A stretch of DNA of 64,000 nucleotides. It comes from Diacronema lutheri (taxonomy: Eukaryota > Haptophyta > Pavlovophyceae > Pavlovales > Pavlovaceae). The notes beneath the pieces were generated by a model. It was not told the origin of the DNA. It saw only the letters and a list, made by a program, of their open reading frames with translations, and ran no database searches. Made by a program: the position numbers and the translations under genes. The stretch lies in contig JAGTXO010000067.1 in assembly GCA_019448385.1 (NCBI GenBank), forward strand, positions 62,001 to 126,000, read 5' to 3'. Below are positions 41,002-51,500 of the stretch, piece after piece (the stretch's first letter is position 1; the number at the start of each line of letters is the position of its first letter).

Positions 41002-42681
41002 ATGGAAGCGCGTTCGTCCGACCGTCGGCTCGTTGTGATGATCGCCCTGCTCGGCGGCGCACTCGCAACGCGCGCGATGGCGTCCGCCGTGCCGCCGCCG
41101 CGCGTGCACATTGTGCCCACCGCCGACGGCGGCGCGCACGAGAGCGACGGCGCTGCGAGCGTCAGTTGGGCTCCGCGCTCGCGGATCGAGCCGTTCCGCA
41201 TCAAGATGGTCGAGCCGCTCAAGTTCACAACGCGCGCGCAGCGGGCCGACGCTCTCGCGCACGCCGGCTACAACCTCTTCCGCATCGAGGCGGACGACGT
41301 GCTGCTTGACTTTTTGACTGACTCGGGGACGGGCGCGATGTCGTGCGCGCAATGGGCCGCGATGATCGAGGCGGACGAGTCGTACGCGGGCGCGCGCGCG
41401 TGGCGCAAGCTCGAGACCTCGTTCCGCCGCCTGTTTGACTTTGCCTGGCTGCTGCCCACCCATCAGGGCCGCGCGGCGGAGCGGCTCCTTTTCGCCGAGC
41501 TCGGCGGCCCGAGCGCGCGCTTCGTCGCCAACGCCTTCTTCGACACGACGCGCGCAAACGCGGAGGCGACCGGCGCGACGTGCGTCGACCTGCCCGGCAC
41601 CGCCGCCGACCACGCCGCCGGCTTTGGCGGCAACATTGATCTCGACCGGCTGCGCGCTGAGCTCGCGACGGGCGGCGTGACGGCGGTCGTCATCACGGCG
41701 ACGAACAACGCAGGCGGCGGCCAGCCTGTCTCGCTCAGCAACATGCGCGCGGCGTCGGCGCTGTGCCGCGCTGCGAGCGTCCCGCTCGTCCTCGACGGCT
41801 GCCGCTTCGCCGAGAACGCGCACTTCATCCGCACGCGCGAGCCGGCGATGGCATCGGCGAGCATCGACGAGATTGTGCGCGCCATGTCGGCGCTCTTCGA
41901 CGTGATGACCATGTCGGCCAAGAAGGACGGGCTGTCGAACACGGGCGGCTGGCTCGCGCTACGCGACGACGCGCTCGCCACGCGGTTGCAGGGCCGTCTG
42001 ATCATGACGGAGGGCTTCACCACGTACGGCGGGATGGCCGGGCGCGACATGGCTGCGGTTGCCGTCGGTCTCGAGGAGGCGACGCGGCCGGAGTATCTGG
42101 AATACCGCGCGCGCACGGTCGCCTACATGGCCGAGCGCCTCGTCGCACACGGCGTGCCCGTCGTCACGCCGCCCGGCGGGCACGCGGTGTACCTCGACGC
42201 GTCCGCGATGCTGCCGGACGTGCCGCGCGCGCAGTTCCCCGGGCAGGCGGTCGCATGCGCGCTGTACGTGGAGGGCGGGCTGCGCGCGTGCGAGGTGGGC
42301 GCGCTCATGTTTGGCGCGGACGCCGCCGAGGCCGCCGGCCGGCGCGAGCTCGTGCGGCTTGCCTTCCCGCGGCGGATGTACACGCAGGCACACTTCGACT
42401 TCGCCATCGAGGTGTGCGTGCGCGCGCACGAGTTGTGCAAGGCGGGCCAAGTGCGCGGCATGGTGATCACCCAAGGCGCGGACTCGCCACTCCGCCATTT
42501 CTCTGCGACCATGCGACCCGTCGACGACGCCGGCGCCGACGCCGGCCGCACCGGCGCGGCCGGTGCCGGCGCAGATGTGCGCGCCGCGCGGGGCGCCGGC
42601 CGCGGCGGTCGTCGGGGCGGCCCAGCGCCAAGCGGTGCGCCCGCCGGCATGCCCGCCGAGGTGCGCAGTGGCGCCGCCTGA
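41002..42681 (+). CDS. Tryptophanase (L-tryptophan indole-lyase), PLP-dependent
   Basis: Single exon, 559 residues, ATG at 41002. Near-complete match to the bacterial tryptophanase/tyrosine phenol-lyase family: PFRIKMVEPL, NLFRIEADDVLLDFLTDSGT, WLLPTHQGRAAE, ITATNNAGGG, VLDGCRFAENAHFI, the PLP-lysine motif TMSAKKDGLSNTGG, EGFTTYGGMAGRDM and RLAFPRRMYTQAH. The C-terminal RHFSATM and the LRACEVGALMFG segment favour tryptophanase over tyrosine phenol-lyase. The reaction splits tryptophan into indole, pyruvate and ammonia. Unlike bacterial copies it has a hydrophobic N-terminal leader of about 27 residues, possibly a targeting signal, and an Ala/Gly/Arg-rich C-terminal extension. The intronless, bacterial-type coding region suggests transfer from bacteria. 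Composition matches the host. Confidence 0.88.
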   Translation: MEARSSDRRLVVMIALLGGALATRAMASAVPPPRVHIVPTADGGAHESDGAASVSWAPRSRIEPFRIKMVEPLKFTTRAQRADALAHAGYNLFRIEADDVLLDFLTDSGTGAMSCAQWAAMIEADESYAGARAWRKLETSFRRLFDFAWLLPTHQGRAAERLLFAELGGPSARFVANAFFDTTRANAEATGATCVDLPGTAADHAAGFGGNIDLDRLRAELATGGVTAVVITATNNAGGGQPVSLSNMRAASALCRAASVPLVLDGCRFAENAHFIRTREPAMASASIDEIVRAMSALFDVMTMSAKKDGLSNTGGWLALRDDALATRLQGRLIMTEGFTTYGGMAGRDMAAVAVGLEEATRPEYLEYRARTVAYMAERLVAHGVPVVTPPGGHAVYLDASAMLPDVPRAQFPGQAVACALYVEGGLRACEVGALMFGADAAEAAGRRELVRLAFPRRMYTQAHFDFAIEVCVRAHELCKAGQVRGMVITQGADSPLRHFSATMRPVDDAGADAGRTGAAGAGADVRAARGAGRGGRRGGPAPSGAPAGMPAEVRSGAA

Positions 42682-43100
42682 AGCGAGGCGCGCCAGCAGG
42701 GCGAGGCCGGGTCACTCATGGCGGGAGCTGTAGCGACATACCCAGCGGTCAGTCATCAATTATACTAACGACGCTTTCCGAGCAGGCCCAAAGGCCCACA
42801 CGCGCCTAGCCACCGCGTCGTTACTATATACGGCGCGGTCCGGGCTGGTCCGGCCAGTGTAAGGCTGAGAGTACGACCCGGGTCGTACAATCAAGGGTTA
42901 AAAGCCAGCCAATGAGCGCTCGAGGGGTCGGGGCGAGGCTTATGACGAGCCTAGGACCGAGACACCCTCCTGACCGGCCGATTTGGAGTAGAATTCGGGG
43001 TCGAGCGGGCGCGGCGGACGGAGGGCCCGAGCCGGGCCGACGGAGGGTCCGACCCCGGAATGCGGGCGACCGGAAGGGCTTGGGTGATTTACGCCTAGTA
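42682..43100. other. Non-coding, lower-GC region with perfect palindrome
   Basis: No convincing gene. It contains a perfect 18-bp palindrome GTACGACCCGGGTCGTAC (42871-42888) and repeated motifs of the type GGAGGGCCCGAGCCGGGCC / GGAGGGTCCGACCCCGG (43020-43060). Composition and texture differ from neighbouring genes; probably mobile-element-derived. Confidence 0.45.
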
Positions 43101-43542
43101 GAATAGAATGGCGGATTCCGGGGGGGCTCGCAACTGGCATCGCGCAAGCTGAGGCCCCCTGACTGACCGGACCGCGCCGAGTGCGCGTGCACCCCGTGGA
43201 GGGCGCGGCCAGTCGGACACTCTTCGCGACTGAGCTCGCCGCGGCATACCGTGCGCTGCGCCGGCGCGCTACTTGCCGTTGGCCGAGCTGCGGGTGTTGC
43301 GCACCGCCGTGTTGCGCAGCCAGCGGCTGGATGCGCCGGTGGCCGGAACCTTGGCGCGCTTTGGCTAAGCGACCTCGGCCTGCACAGACTCGAACGCGTG
43401 CGTAAACTCGAGGCGTTGCAGGTGGCGAGCACGTGAGTTCGCGTAGGAGGTCTTGTACTCGGTGGCCTGACTGTCGACCGACGAGAGCTTGGGCGAGTTC
43501 GGCGGCACGTTGGCTCACTTGGGCTCGGTGCGCGGCTCTGCC

Positions 43543-43575
<33 letters not shown>

Positions 43576-44520
43576 CTTCGGACTCGCTGCCCGGCTCTGC
43601 CTGTGCGGGCGCGATGCACTCGGACTCGATGCCCGGCTCTGCCTTCGTGGGCGCGGTCGCGGGCACGGGCGCGCCCTCGACCCCGTCGCGGTTGAAGACA
43701 TCGAACTCGACGCACACGCCGTGGTCCTTGAAGTCGGTGGCCTCGCTGTCGTTCGCGTAAGCCTCGGGCGAACTCGCAACGAGCGACGACATCTCGGCGT
43801 GGAGCCAGCACATCTCATGCTGCACCGCGTGTTCAGGTTCTCGAGCGCTCCGTTGAAAGAGTCACTCTCACCGAGGCGCTCGCTGCACCACACCAGATAG
43901 CCATCGAGCTTGTGAGCGTGCTCGTGCGCCCGTGCGAGGTCCTTGGAGAGCGCGTCGGCGCGCGCGCACATGCCGTCGCATGACTTGGCCGGTGTCATGC
44001 TGTGCTTCCAAGGCCTGGTGCTCGGCGTTGAGCGTGTCGTGATCCTCGCGAACGAGCTGCAACCAGCTGCAGCAGCCGCGCGACGCCGCTGTCGCCGACG
44101 ATGCGCTGGAGCATGTGGCCCATGAGGTGTGCGCGGCACGTGGCGAGCGCCACATTTTTGCGCAGCAGCGCGAGGATCCGGGCGCCGCGGACGAGCCGGC
44201 CCATGCACTTGAGCGCGTAGATTCGGCCGCACATGCACGCGCCGACGACCGAGTCGGCGGGCCCGCCGTCGAGCCAAAAGTTGGCCTCGGCCGCATCGCG
44301 GCGGCGGGCGACGCGCTGAAGGATGCGCACGCGGTAGTGCCGGTCGACGAGCAGCTCGTCGCCGAAGATCTCGTCGGGCAGCAGCTCGGAGACGTTCTGG
44401 GGGTACATGCTGTGCGAGCGTGCACGCGACGAGATCTCGTCGGGCGTGCCGTCCGTTCGTTCAGAGCAGAGCGCGTCGGACCGGCAGACAGACGATGCAG
44501 CGCGCGAAGGCACCTGCGGC
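43100..44520 (-). pseudogene. Frameshifted remnant of an unidentified coiled-coil protein gene
   Basis: Protein-like sequence on the minus strand jumps between three frames: MYPQNVSELLPDEIFGDELL and MCGRIYALKCMGRLVRGAR (44400-44150), then EDHDTLNAEHQALEAQHDTG (about 44040-43980), then ADALSKDLARAHEHAHKLDG and YLVWCSERLGESDSFNGALE (43960-43850), then KDHGVCVEFDVFNRDGVEGA (about 43735-43675). Few splice signals explain the jumps, so indels are more likely. The middle part is a coiled coil. I do not recognise the family. It sits beside other transposon debris and may be element-derived. Confidence 0.4.
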
Positions 44521-44825
44521 GCGCGGCGTGGCCTCGCGTGCCGTCACGAAGCCGCCTGCGCGCACTGCGGAGGCGGCGAGCGCGACGAGGGCGGGCGCGG
44601 ACGAGGTGCTGAGCGGCGTCACGTACGCGCCCTCGCTCGCCGAGCTCGACGCCGCGGCGCTGACGATGCGCGCGGCGTACCACACCGACCGCCCCTGAGA
44701 CGATGCGCGGCGCCCGCGGAGGACTGGTCCGTTGGCGCGCAAACCGTGGGCGAAAGGGCGCGAAGCCAACGGCCGTCCGCGCACGTTCAAACGCGCGCAT
44801 ACGGGTGGCATCCTCCCACCTTCGG

Positions 44826-45140
44826 CGCCGCTTTCTAAAAGGGTGTAGGGTGTAGGGTGTAGGATGCAAAACAAGCCCTCCCCACATTTGGGCCCGACGT
44901 CATTCCTTCTTCGAAGCCGTGACGTTACTCACATACGAGTACCTTTACTTAGTGTAGGATGTATCTATTCTCTAGGTATTTGCATAGTGTAGGGTGTAGG
45001 ATACGTACGGTTATGAAAGTCCCATAGGGGGGAGAAGGAATGACGCTGTGACGAAAGAAGGAATGACGTCGGGCCCAAATGTGGGGAGGGCTTGTTTTGC
45101 ATCCTACACCCTACACCCTACACCCTTTTAGAAAGCGGCG
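44826..45140. mobile_element. Foldback/MITE-like element with perfect 86-bp inverted repeats
   Basis: The arms 44826-44911 and 45055-45140 are exact reverse complements (86 of 86 by eye). The 143-bp centre is markedly AT-richer. Each arm contains three TGTAGGG-type heptamers, and the centre has further TGTAGG variants and a partial copy of the GAAGGAATGACG end. The arms start CGCCGCTTTCTAAAAGGG. No transposase lies inside and no clear target-site duplication was found. The perfect arms imply recent origin or gene conversion. A non-autonomous DNA transposon or foldback element is the simplest reading. Confidence 0.7.
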
Positions 45141-45289
45141 GCGCCTCGGAGCATGGCGGCTCGACAGCATGGCGCCTCGACAGCATGGCGTCGTCCAGCG
45201 TCACGCCGCGTCGTGGTCCTGCCGCTCCTCCGTGGCGCACGGATGGCGCTCCTCCGTGACGCAGCCGAACGACGCCGCGGCGTCACGGC

Positions 45290-46860
45290 CCGGGCGCAGT
45301 CGCCATCCTGGACGCCACGGATGGCGAACCGGTCGACGAGATCCGGCACGAGGACGTCTGCGCCATCGCCACGCAGCTCGACTGCGTCTACACGGGGCTC
45401 ACGGGCTCGATGTTTGGCACCAAGTGGAACGTGTGCGGGGTCATGCTCCCGAAGCGCGCCGAGCAGCGGCCGCAGCCCGGCTCGGACGCCTTCGCCTCGT
45501 ACAGCGTGGCCGCCTGGGCCGACACGTTCGACTCCACGGGGCTGTACGTGCCCGACGAGCGCGAGCGCGCGGCGGCGCTCGCGGCGGTGGCCGGTCTGCG
45601 CACGGCGCGCGCGCCGGCCGGGCCGGGCGGGCGCGAGCTCGCGCGCGCGCAGGGCTACGATCGCGCCGAGCAGGCTGCGAGCGCGGCGGCGGCGCGCGCG
45701 GCGATGGCCGAGACCGGCCAGCAGCGCGCGCTCCACGGCGCGGTCGTCGACTCGGCGCTGCGCGGCGTGGGCGACCGGCTGCACTTTTGCGACGCGCCGG
45801 GCGGCACGGGCAAGACGTTCGTCGAGCGCGCCATCATCGCCGCCGTGCGCGCGGATGGGCACGCGGTCGTCGTGTGCGCGTCCTCGGGCGTCGCCGCCAC
45901 GCTGCTGCCCGACGGCCGCACCTTCCACTCGACCTTCAAGGTGCCCGTCGGCGCCGACTCGGACGGGCAAGCCGTTCAATGGCGTGCCGCGCTCCGAGCG
46001 CGGGCGCTCCGTGGCCGCCGCGGCGAATGATCGTGGGGGACGAGGCGCCGATGCAGAAGCGGGGCCGCCTCGACTCGCTCGATCGGTGTTTGCGCGACGT
46101 GACGGGCGTCGACGAGCGCTTCGGCGGCAAGACGTTGCTGCTCGCCGGCGACTTTTGCCAGTGCTTGCCGGTGGTGCGGCGCGGCTCGCGCGCGCAGATC
46201 GTGCGCTCCTGCCTCGAGTACTCGGCATCGTGGCAGCACGATCGGCCGTACGCCTTGGTCGAGAACTCTCGCGCCTCGAACGCGGCGCGCGACACGGGCG
46301 ACGCGCTCGGCGCGGGCGAGTGGGCGAAGCTGCCGCGCAGCCTCGGCGACGGCGCCTTTCCCGCGGCGGTGCCGCCTGCGGGGGCCATGCCCGGCGCATT
46401 CCCGCTCGATCCCGTGCAGCTGCCCGAGGCGTCTCGGCCTACCCGGCGGAGCTCGTAGCCACTCGCCTCCTCTCGCTCGGCGAGGGGCTGTGCAGCGGCA
46501 CGCGGCTGGTCGTGCGCGGCGTGCGCGCCGGCGGCCGGCTGCTCGAGTGCGCGCGACCCGGCGCGGCCGCCGGGCGCGACAGCACCGTGCTCATCGCGCG
46601 CATCGGCCACCACTCGCCCGACGAGGGCACGTTCGCGTTTGCATGGCTGCACCGCCAGTTCCCGGTGCGGCCGGCGTAACAAGGCGCAGGGTCAAGCGCT
46701 CGGGTGCGCGGGCGTGTGGCTCGCCGAGCCGTGCTTCACGCACGGCCAGCTCTACGTGGCCGCTTCGCGCGTCGGGCACGCGTCGCGCATCCGCTTTGCG
46801 CTTGGCCCGGACCCTGTGACGCGCACCGTCGTCTTCAAAGAGGTGCTCCGCGCGGTCAGC
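45290..46860 (+). pseudogene. Decayed Helitron-type PIF1-like helicase
   Basis: Helicase motifs appear in order but in changing frames. CDAPGGTGKTFVERAII (Walker A) and VCASSGVAATLLPDGRTFHS are in one frame (45790-45960), GKPFNGVPRSERGRSVAAA in a second (45965-46025), and MIVGDEAPMQKRGR plus GGKTLLLAGDFCQCLPVVRR in a third (46027-46190). A stop follows at 46456; AYPAELVATRLLSLGEGLCS continues in another frame to a stop at 46677, and NKAQGQALGCAGVWL with PCFTHGQLYVAASRV in yet another (46680-46790). The order and wording (RSERGR, LxxGLCxGTR, INKAQGQ, SHGQLYVALSRV type) are those of Helitron helicases, not host PIF1. At least four disruptions make it non-functional. No Rep nickase domain was seen. 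Confidence 0.75.
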
Positions 46861-47400
46861 GGTGGCGAGGCGGCGGCGGCGGCGGCGGCGTTCGCCGCGG
46901 CCGCCGTCGCCGCCGCGCGCGAATGCGCGGCGGCGGCGCGCGGTGGCGGCGGGCGCGGCGGGCGCGGCTCGGACGGCGCGCGCGGCGCCGGCGGCGGGCG
47001 GCGCGCTGGCGGCGGGCGCGACGCCGGCGCGCGGTGCTGCCCAGCACCCGCCGGCGCGACGCCCGCCGCGCCGCTCGCGGCCGACGCGCAGCCGGCGGGT
47101 GCTCGCCAACACCGCGCGCCGCGCGACTGGCCCGCGTACCTGCGCGCCCTTCTAGGGCGCGCAGGGCGGCGCCAATGCGGCCGGCAAGCAGGGGCCTCAA
47201 GCCGGCGCGCTGCCCGACGCCGCGTGGGTCGCCGCCGCGCGCGTGCCGTCGGCGCTGCCGCCGTCCGGCGTCGCGCTCGCGCCGCTGCCGCAACCTCAGC
47301 CGCCGCCGCCGCCGCCGCCTGCCGGCAAGCAGGGCAAGCGCGCAGCGGCGGCGACGGCGGTGCGCGGCCCGGCGAGCAAGCGGTAGCGGTGCCGCCGAGC
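46861..47400 (+). other. Ala/Gly/Arg low-complexity tail after the helicase remnant
   Basis: Continues one helicase frame as runs of Ala, Gly, Arg and Pro. No motif is recognised. It may be the degenerate C-terminal part of the helicase gene or unrelated GC-rich sequence. Confidence 0.3.
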
Positions 47401-48566
47401 CGGGGGCGGGCTCCGTGGGCGACGCGGCTTGGCCCGCCACTCGCACCACTCGCGCCGGGCGCGCACAACGCGCCGTGGTCCGCTGCGTGGCCGAGCGAAA
47501 ATGCGGTCCTGGCTGCGGGGCGGATCCGACACGCCATGCGGGAGAGGCCGTACAGCGCGTGAGCTTGGGCCCGTGATTTATTACTCATGGATTTATTACT
47601 CATGCCATGGCGTCGCGCCACGATTACGCCCGTGGCCCCGGCCGCCAGCCTCGCGCCGCTACGCCGTGTCGTCGCGGCCGGCGCACACAGCGAACTGTGT
47701 GTCCGCGGCACATGCCCGGCTGCTCGCGAGCTGCAAGCTTGCCGAACTGCTCGCGCTAAAATGGCGCGTTGCGGGCGTGCCCGCGCACCGCGCGTATGTT
47801 CCGCGCGTTCCAGGCGCGCCGCGCCGCGCGCCGAAGCGGCGCGCGGCGCACGTGCGGCCGCGAGCCGAAGAGGGGCCGGCGCGACCGGCCGCGAGGCAGA
47901 CGCAGACGCTCGGCGTGCCGGTCGACGCGTCGTCCAAATCCGCGTCGGGCGGATGCGCGCCTAGGCCGGCGCTGCGTGCAATCGGCGCGGGTCGCCGCCG
48001 CATGACGAAGCATGCTTCCATCCGGTGCTCGGCCACGCGCTCGGGCGTAACGTTCGCGCCTGTTCGGCCGAGGCGCACTCGCCGTCCCCTCGCGCCGGCA
48101 ATGCGCGTGCGTGCCAGCACGCCGGCAGCGGAGGATGCCACGGCAGCGGCGAGCGGGTCCCCGCCGGTGTGCCGCTCGGCGCCCCGTCACGCGCAACGCG
48201 CGCGCCGCCCGCTGAACGCGCACAATTGCCTGGGCAAGATCGTCCCGCGCTCACGCCGCCGTCGCATCGTTCCATGCATGGCGCCCGGCTCGTCCGTACC
48301 GCTTTCGGGCAGTGCCGCGACGCCCTTTTTCAAAGGCGGGTGCCGCGCTGATTCGTCATCGGCCACCATCCATCTGGCCCTCTAAAGCCGGTTTGCGCGT
48401 GGGCGCCCGTCCGGTGCGAGAAGCGGCTCGCGTCCTCGCGCGGGGCGCCTCCGCGCCAGGCGCCCGGCGCGCGCTCGTCTTGCCGCGCCACCACGCTGAT
48501 CTGCGCCCAACCCTCGCTCGCCTATTCCCCCGTCGTTTCTGCTGCGTAGCCCGCAACAGCGCGCGC
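47400..48566. other. No gene recognised; probable 5' region of the giant gene
   Basis: All frames are Arg/Ala-rich with no recognisable motif. It contains a perfect 15-bp tandem duplication GATTTATTACTCATG (47575-47589, 47590-47604), unusually AT-rich for this DNA. Promoter, leader exon or the mobile element's 5' end may lie here. Confidence 0.4.
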
Positions 48567-51500
48567 ATGACGCGTGCACGGCGCAGCGCCTGGAGCAACT
48601 TCCGAGTCGTCGGCCGGCAGCCTGTGGGGGGCGCGTTCATCGGCCCGATGTGGCCGGTGAGAGTGCCCGACGTGCCGCGTGGTGAGCGCCTGCACGGCTC
48701 GCCGGGTTCGGCGCGTTCCCAGTCGGCCTCTCTCCGACCCGCCGTAAACCTTGCGTGCGCACCCCGCACACCCGGCGCTGCGCGGCGCGGCGCAGGCGTG
48801 AAAAACGAGGGCAACGCGTGCTACGTGAACGCCCTCGCGCAATCGCTCGTCGCCTTGAACGTGCTCCGTCCGATGCCCCGCTCCGCTTCGCGCCGTGCGG
48901 GAAGAGTCGAGAAGGCGCTTTTTCGGGACTTTGGCACGCTGCTCGAGGACACCGAGGCGCCGGCACAGCTGTGTCTTGTGTCCGTCGTCGACGTCATCTT
49001 GGGCCGTGGCACGCGAGGGACGCAGCAGGACGCTGCTGAGTTCTTCCAGATGCTACTCGGCCGAGTGCCCGGGCTCGCTGCTGCCTTCGAAGACGACAGA
49101 CGCGTAGTGCTCGAGCCGATCGCTGTGGCCTCGAGCGAGCGCGGTGAGGGCATCGCCATCCTCGTCAGCATTGGCGGCGATGCGGCGCGCACGCTCGCAC
49201 ACGCTCTGGGGGGCGTCGCTGGGCCGCCGCAGGGTGGCAGCCCGGACGCGTGCCGCTCGGACGTGCTCATGCCAGCCAGCATTGCCGTCGAGGTGCCGCG
49301 CACGACGCGCGGCAATGGCTCGCAGTGCAAGAACAAGCACGCGTTCGTGTGCGCGCCGCGGCTGCTACTCGGCGGGCGCGACTACCTCCTCGTCGCCGCC
49401 GTCGTGCACTTGGGCGAGGAGTCGACGAGCGGGCACCTTGTCGCCATCGTGCTCCGCAACGGGGCTTGGTTTCTGTGCGACGACGACAACGTGCGGCGGC
49501 GCGCACGGCCGCTTGGCGCCGCGACCGGCGGTTGATCGCAGCCGCAGCCGCCCCGTCCTCCCGCGCGGCACGCGCGCGTGGCCTGAAAGCTCGCGCCGCG
49601 CGCCTGCCGCACGCACGCGCGTTGCCCGCGCAGATGCACAACTTGTCTCAGTCCGACGCGCTGGCGTGGGCAAGTGGTGCGAGCATGCTCTTCTACAGCC
49701 GGCTCGACGCGGAACCGTTGGACCCGGCGCTGGGCTCAGCGTCACCGCCGTCGGCCGCATCGCCTGCGTGGCCGAGCTCGGCGCCCGACGCGCCGACCCT
49801 GTCGGCAGCCTGGTCGCGGGTGCGGCAGATGGCAGCGGTGCCAACAGATGCGACGATCGGCATCGCGGAGACGGCTGCAGACACCTCTGCGGCGGCGATC
49901 GGCCCAGCTGCGTGCGAGGCCCGCCAAGTTGTCTCCGCGACGCGCGCATTGCCAATGGCGGTGAGTGCCTCGCACGCGCACGCCGTCCGCTGTCCACAGC
50001 GTGGCGCCCGGCGCTTGCGTTCGCGCCAGGTAAAGTTTGCGCGTATAGCGTGCAGCACCCTCACGCATCCCCTACGCCTCCCGCCCGCCCGACCTCTTGC
50101 CCGCCGGCCGCGCGCAGGACCAGCGCACGCCAATTGTTGGGCGCGGCCAAATCTGGGCATGCGCAAATTTTGAGCCGGCAGCGGAGGGCGGGGATGCGCA
50201 GCACAACTGGCGCAAGCGCACGTGGTGCCCGCAGCACGAGCAGCGCGAGCAGCGCGAGCAGCGCGAGCAGCGCGAGCAGCGCGAGCAGCGCGAGCAGCGC
50301 GAGCAGCGCGAGCAGCGCGTGCAGCGCGTGCAGCGCGAGCAGCGCGAGCAGCGCGAGCAGCCCTGGCAGCCAGCGCGGCCAGGCCTCGGCGCGGGCGCTG
50401 GCGTTCGGCCCGCTGCTCTGCCGCCGAGCCATCCGCGCGCCAGCATGCGCGCGAGCAACCGCTTCGAGCCGCTCTTGTTGGCCGAGGCGGACGTGCCCGC
50501 CACCGAGCCCGCCGCCGCCCAGCCCGCCGCCCAGCCCGCCGCCGAGCCCGCCGCCAAGCCAGCCGCTGCCAAGCCCACCGCCGAGCCCGCCGCCCAGTCC
50601 ACGGCCCAGCCTCCCACCGTGCCTGACGCCAAGCCAGCCGACCAGCCCGCCGTCAAATGCGCTGCCGCCAAGCGCGCTGACGACCGCATTGCTGCCGCTG
50701 AGGTAGGCGCCGTCGCCGCCACGCTTGCCGCCGCCACCGAGCCTGGCGGCGTTGCCGAGCTCGCCGCCGCCGCCGACGAGGGCTGCAGGGCGCGTGCCGA
50801 CGCGCTCGCCAAGCGCGAGACCCGCCGCGCGCTCCACCGCGAGCAGCTTTTTCGCGAGGACAAGCGCGCGGCCGGCCGCCTGATCGAGCAGTGCGCGCTG
50901 GGCTCTGCGGACGATGCAGCGCGCGCGCGCGCCCTGCTCGAGCGCGTCAAGGCGCGTGGCCACGCGCTGCCTCCGCACCTGCTGCGGTCGCTGCGCGACC
51001 TCGCGTCGCCGCGGCTCGCGCTCGCCGCTGAGGCGGCGGGCGTGCTCGCCGCGTCCGAGATGGGCGAGGCGGACGCACCTGCGGAGGCGCGCGCGCTACT
51101 CATGCACGCCGAGGCCGTGGGCGCCCACCTGCCCGCGCACACAGAGCTCGCGCTGCGCCGCGCCTGCATCCCCACCGCCGAGCAGGCGGAGCTGCTCGCG
51201 ACTGCGCGCGAGCTGCTCGCGCCGCGCGACCCCGAAGGCTCGGTGGCTCCGGCGGGCGCGCGTGCCGAGTGCGACGGCGCCGCGCTCGGCACTCGCGCGC
51301 GCGAGCTCCTCTCGCGACTCGACGAGGCGCACCTCGACGTGCAGCCCTGCATTGCGCGGCAACTGCGCCGGCTCGCCGCCACCGAGCCAGACGCAAGTTC
51401 GAGCGCTGCGCTCGCCGCCACGCCCGGCACCGCCGGTCGCGCGGCCGCCGAGCCGCGGCGCGCGTGGCGCCCGCGCGGGTGGCGTCTCGCGGTAGGCGCA

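Noticed and set aside
41002-42681. Tyrosine phenol-lyase instead of tryptophanase
   Set aside because: Segments near EGFTTYGGMAGRDM and LRACEVGALMFG fit tryptophanases better, from memory of both families; biochemical proof is lacking.
44840-45001. TGTAGGG repeats as an interstitial telomere
   Set aside because: Only three units per arm, part of a larger inverted repeat, and not the TTAGGG or TTTAGGG expected for algae.
44826-45140. Two genes starting with the same residues (MWGGLVLHPTPYTL) on opposite strands
   Set aside because: The identical starts are simply the two arms of the inverted repeat read outward, not a duplicated gene.
45290-46860. Functional host PIF1 helicase
   Set aside because: Motifs lie in at least four shifted frames with stops at 46456 and 46677, and the wording is that of Helitron helicases.
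50238-50360. Regular short repeats as a CRISPR array
   Set aside because: Nine-base units without spacers, inside a coding frame of a eukaryotic gene.
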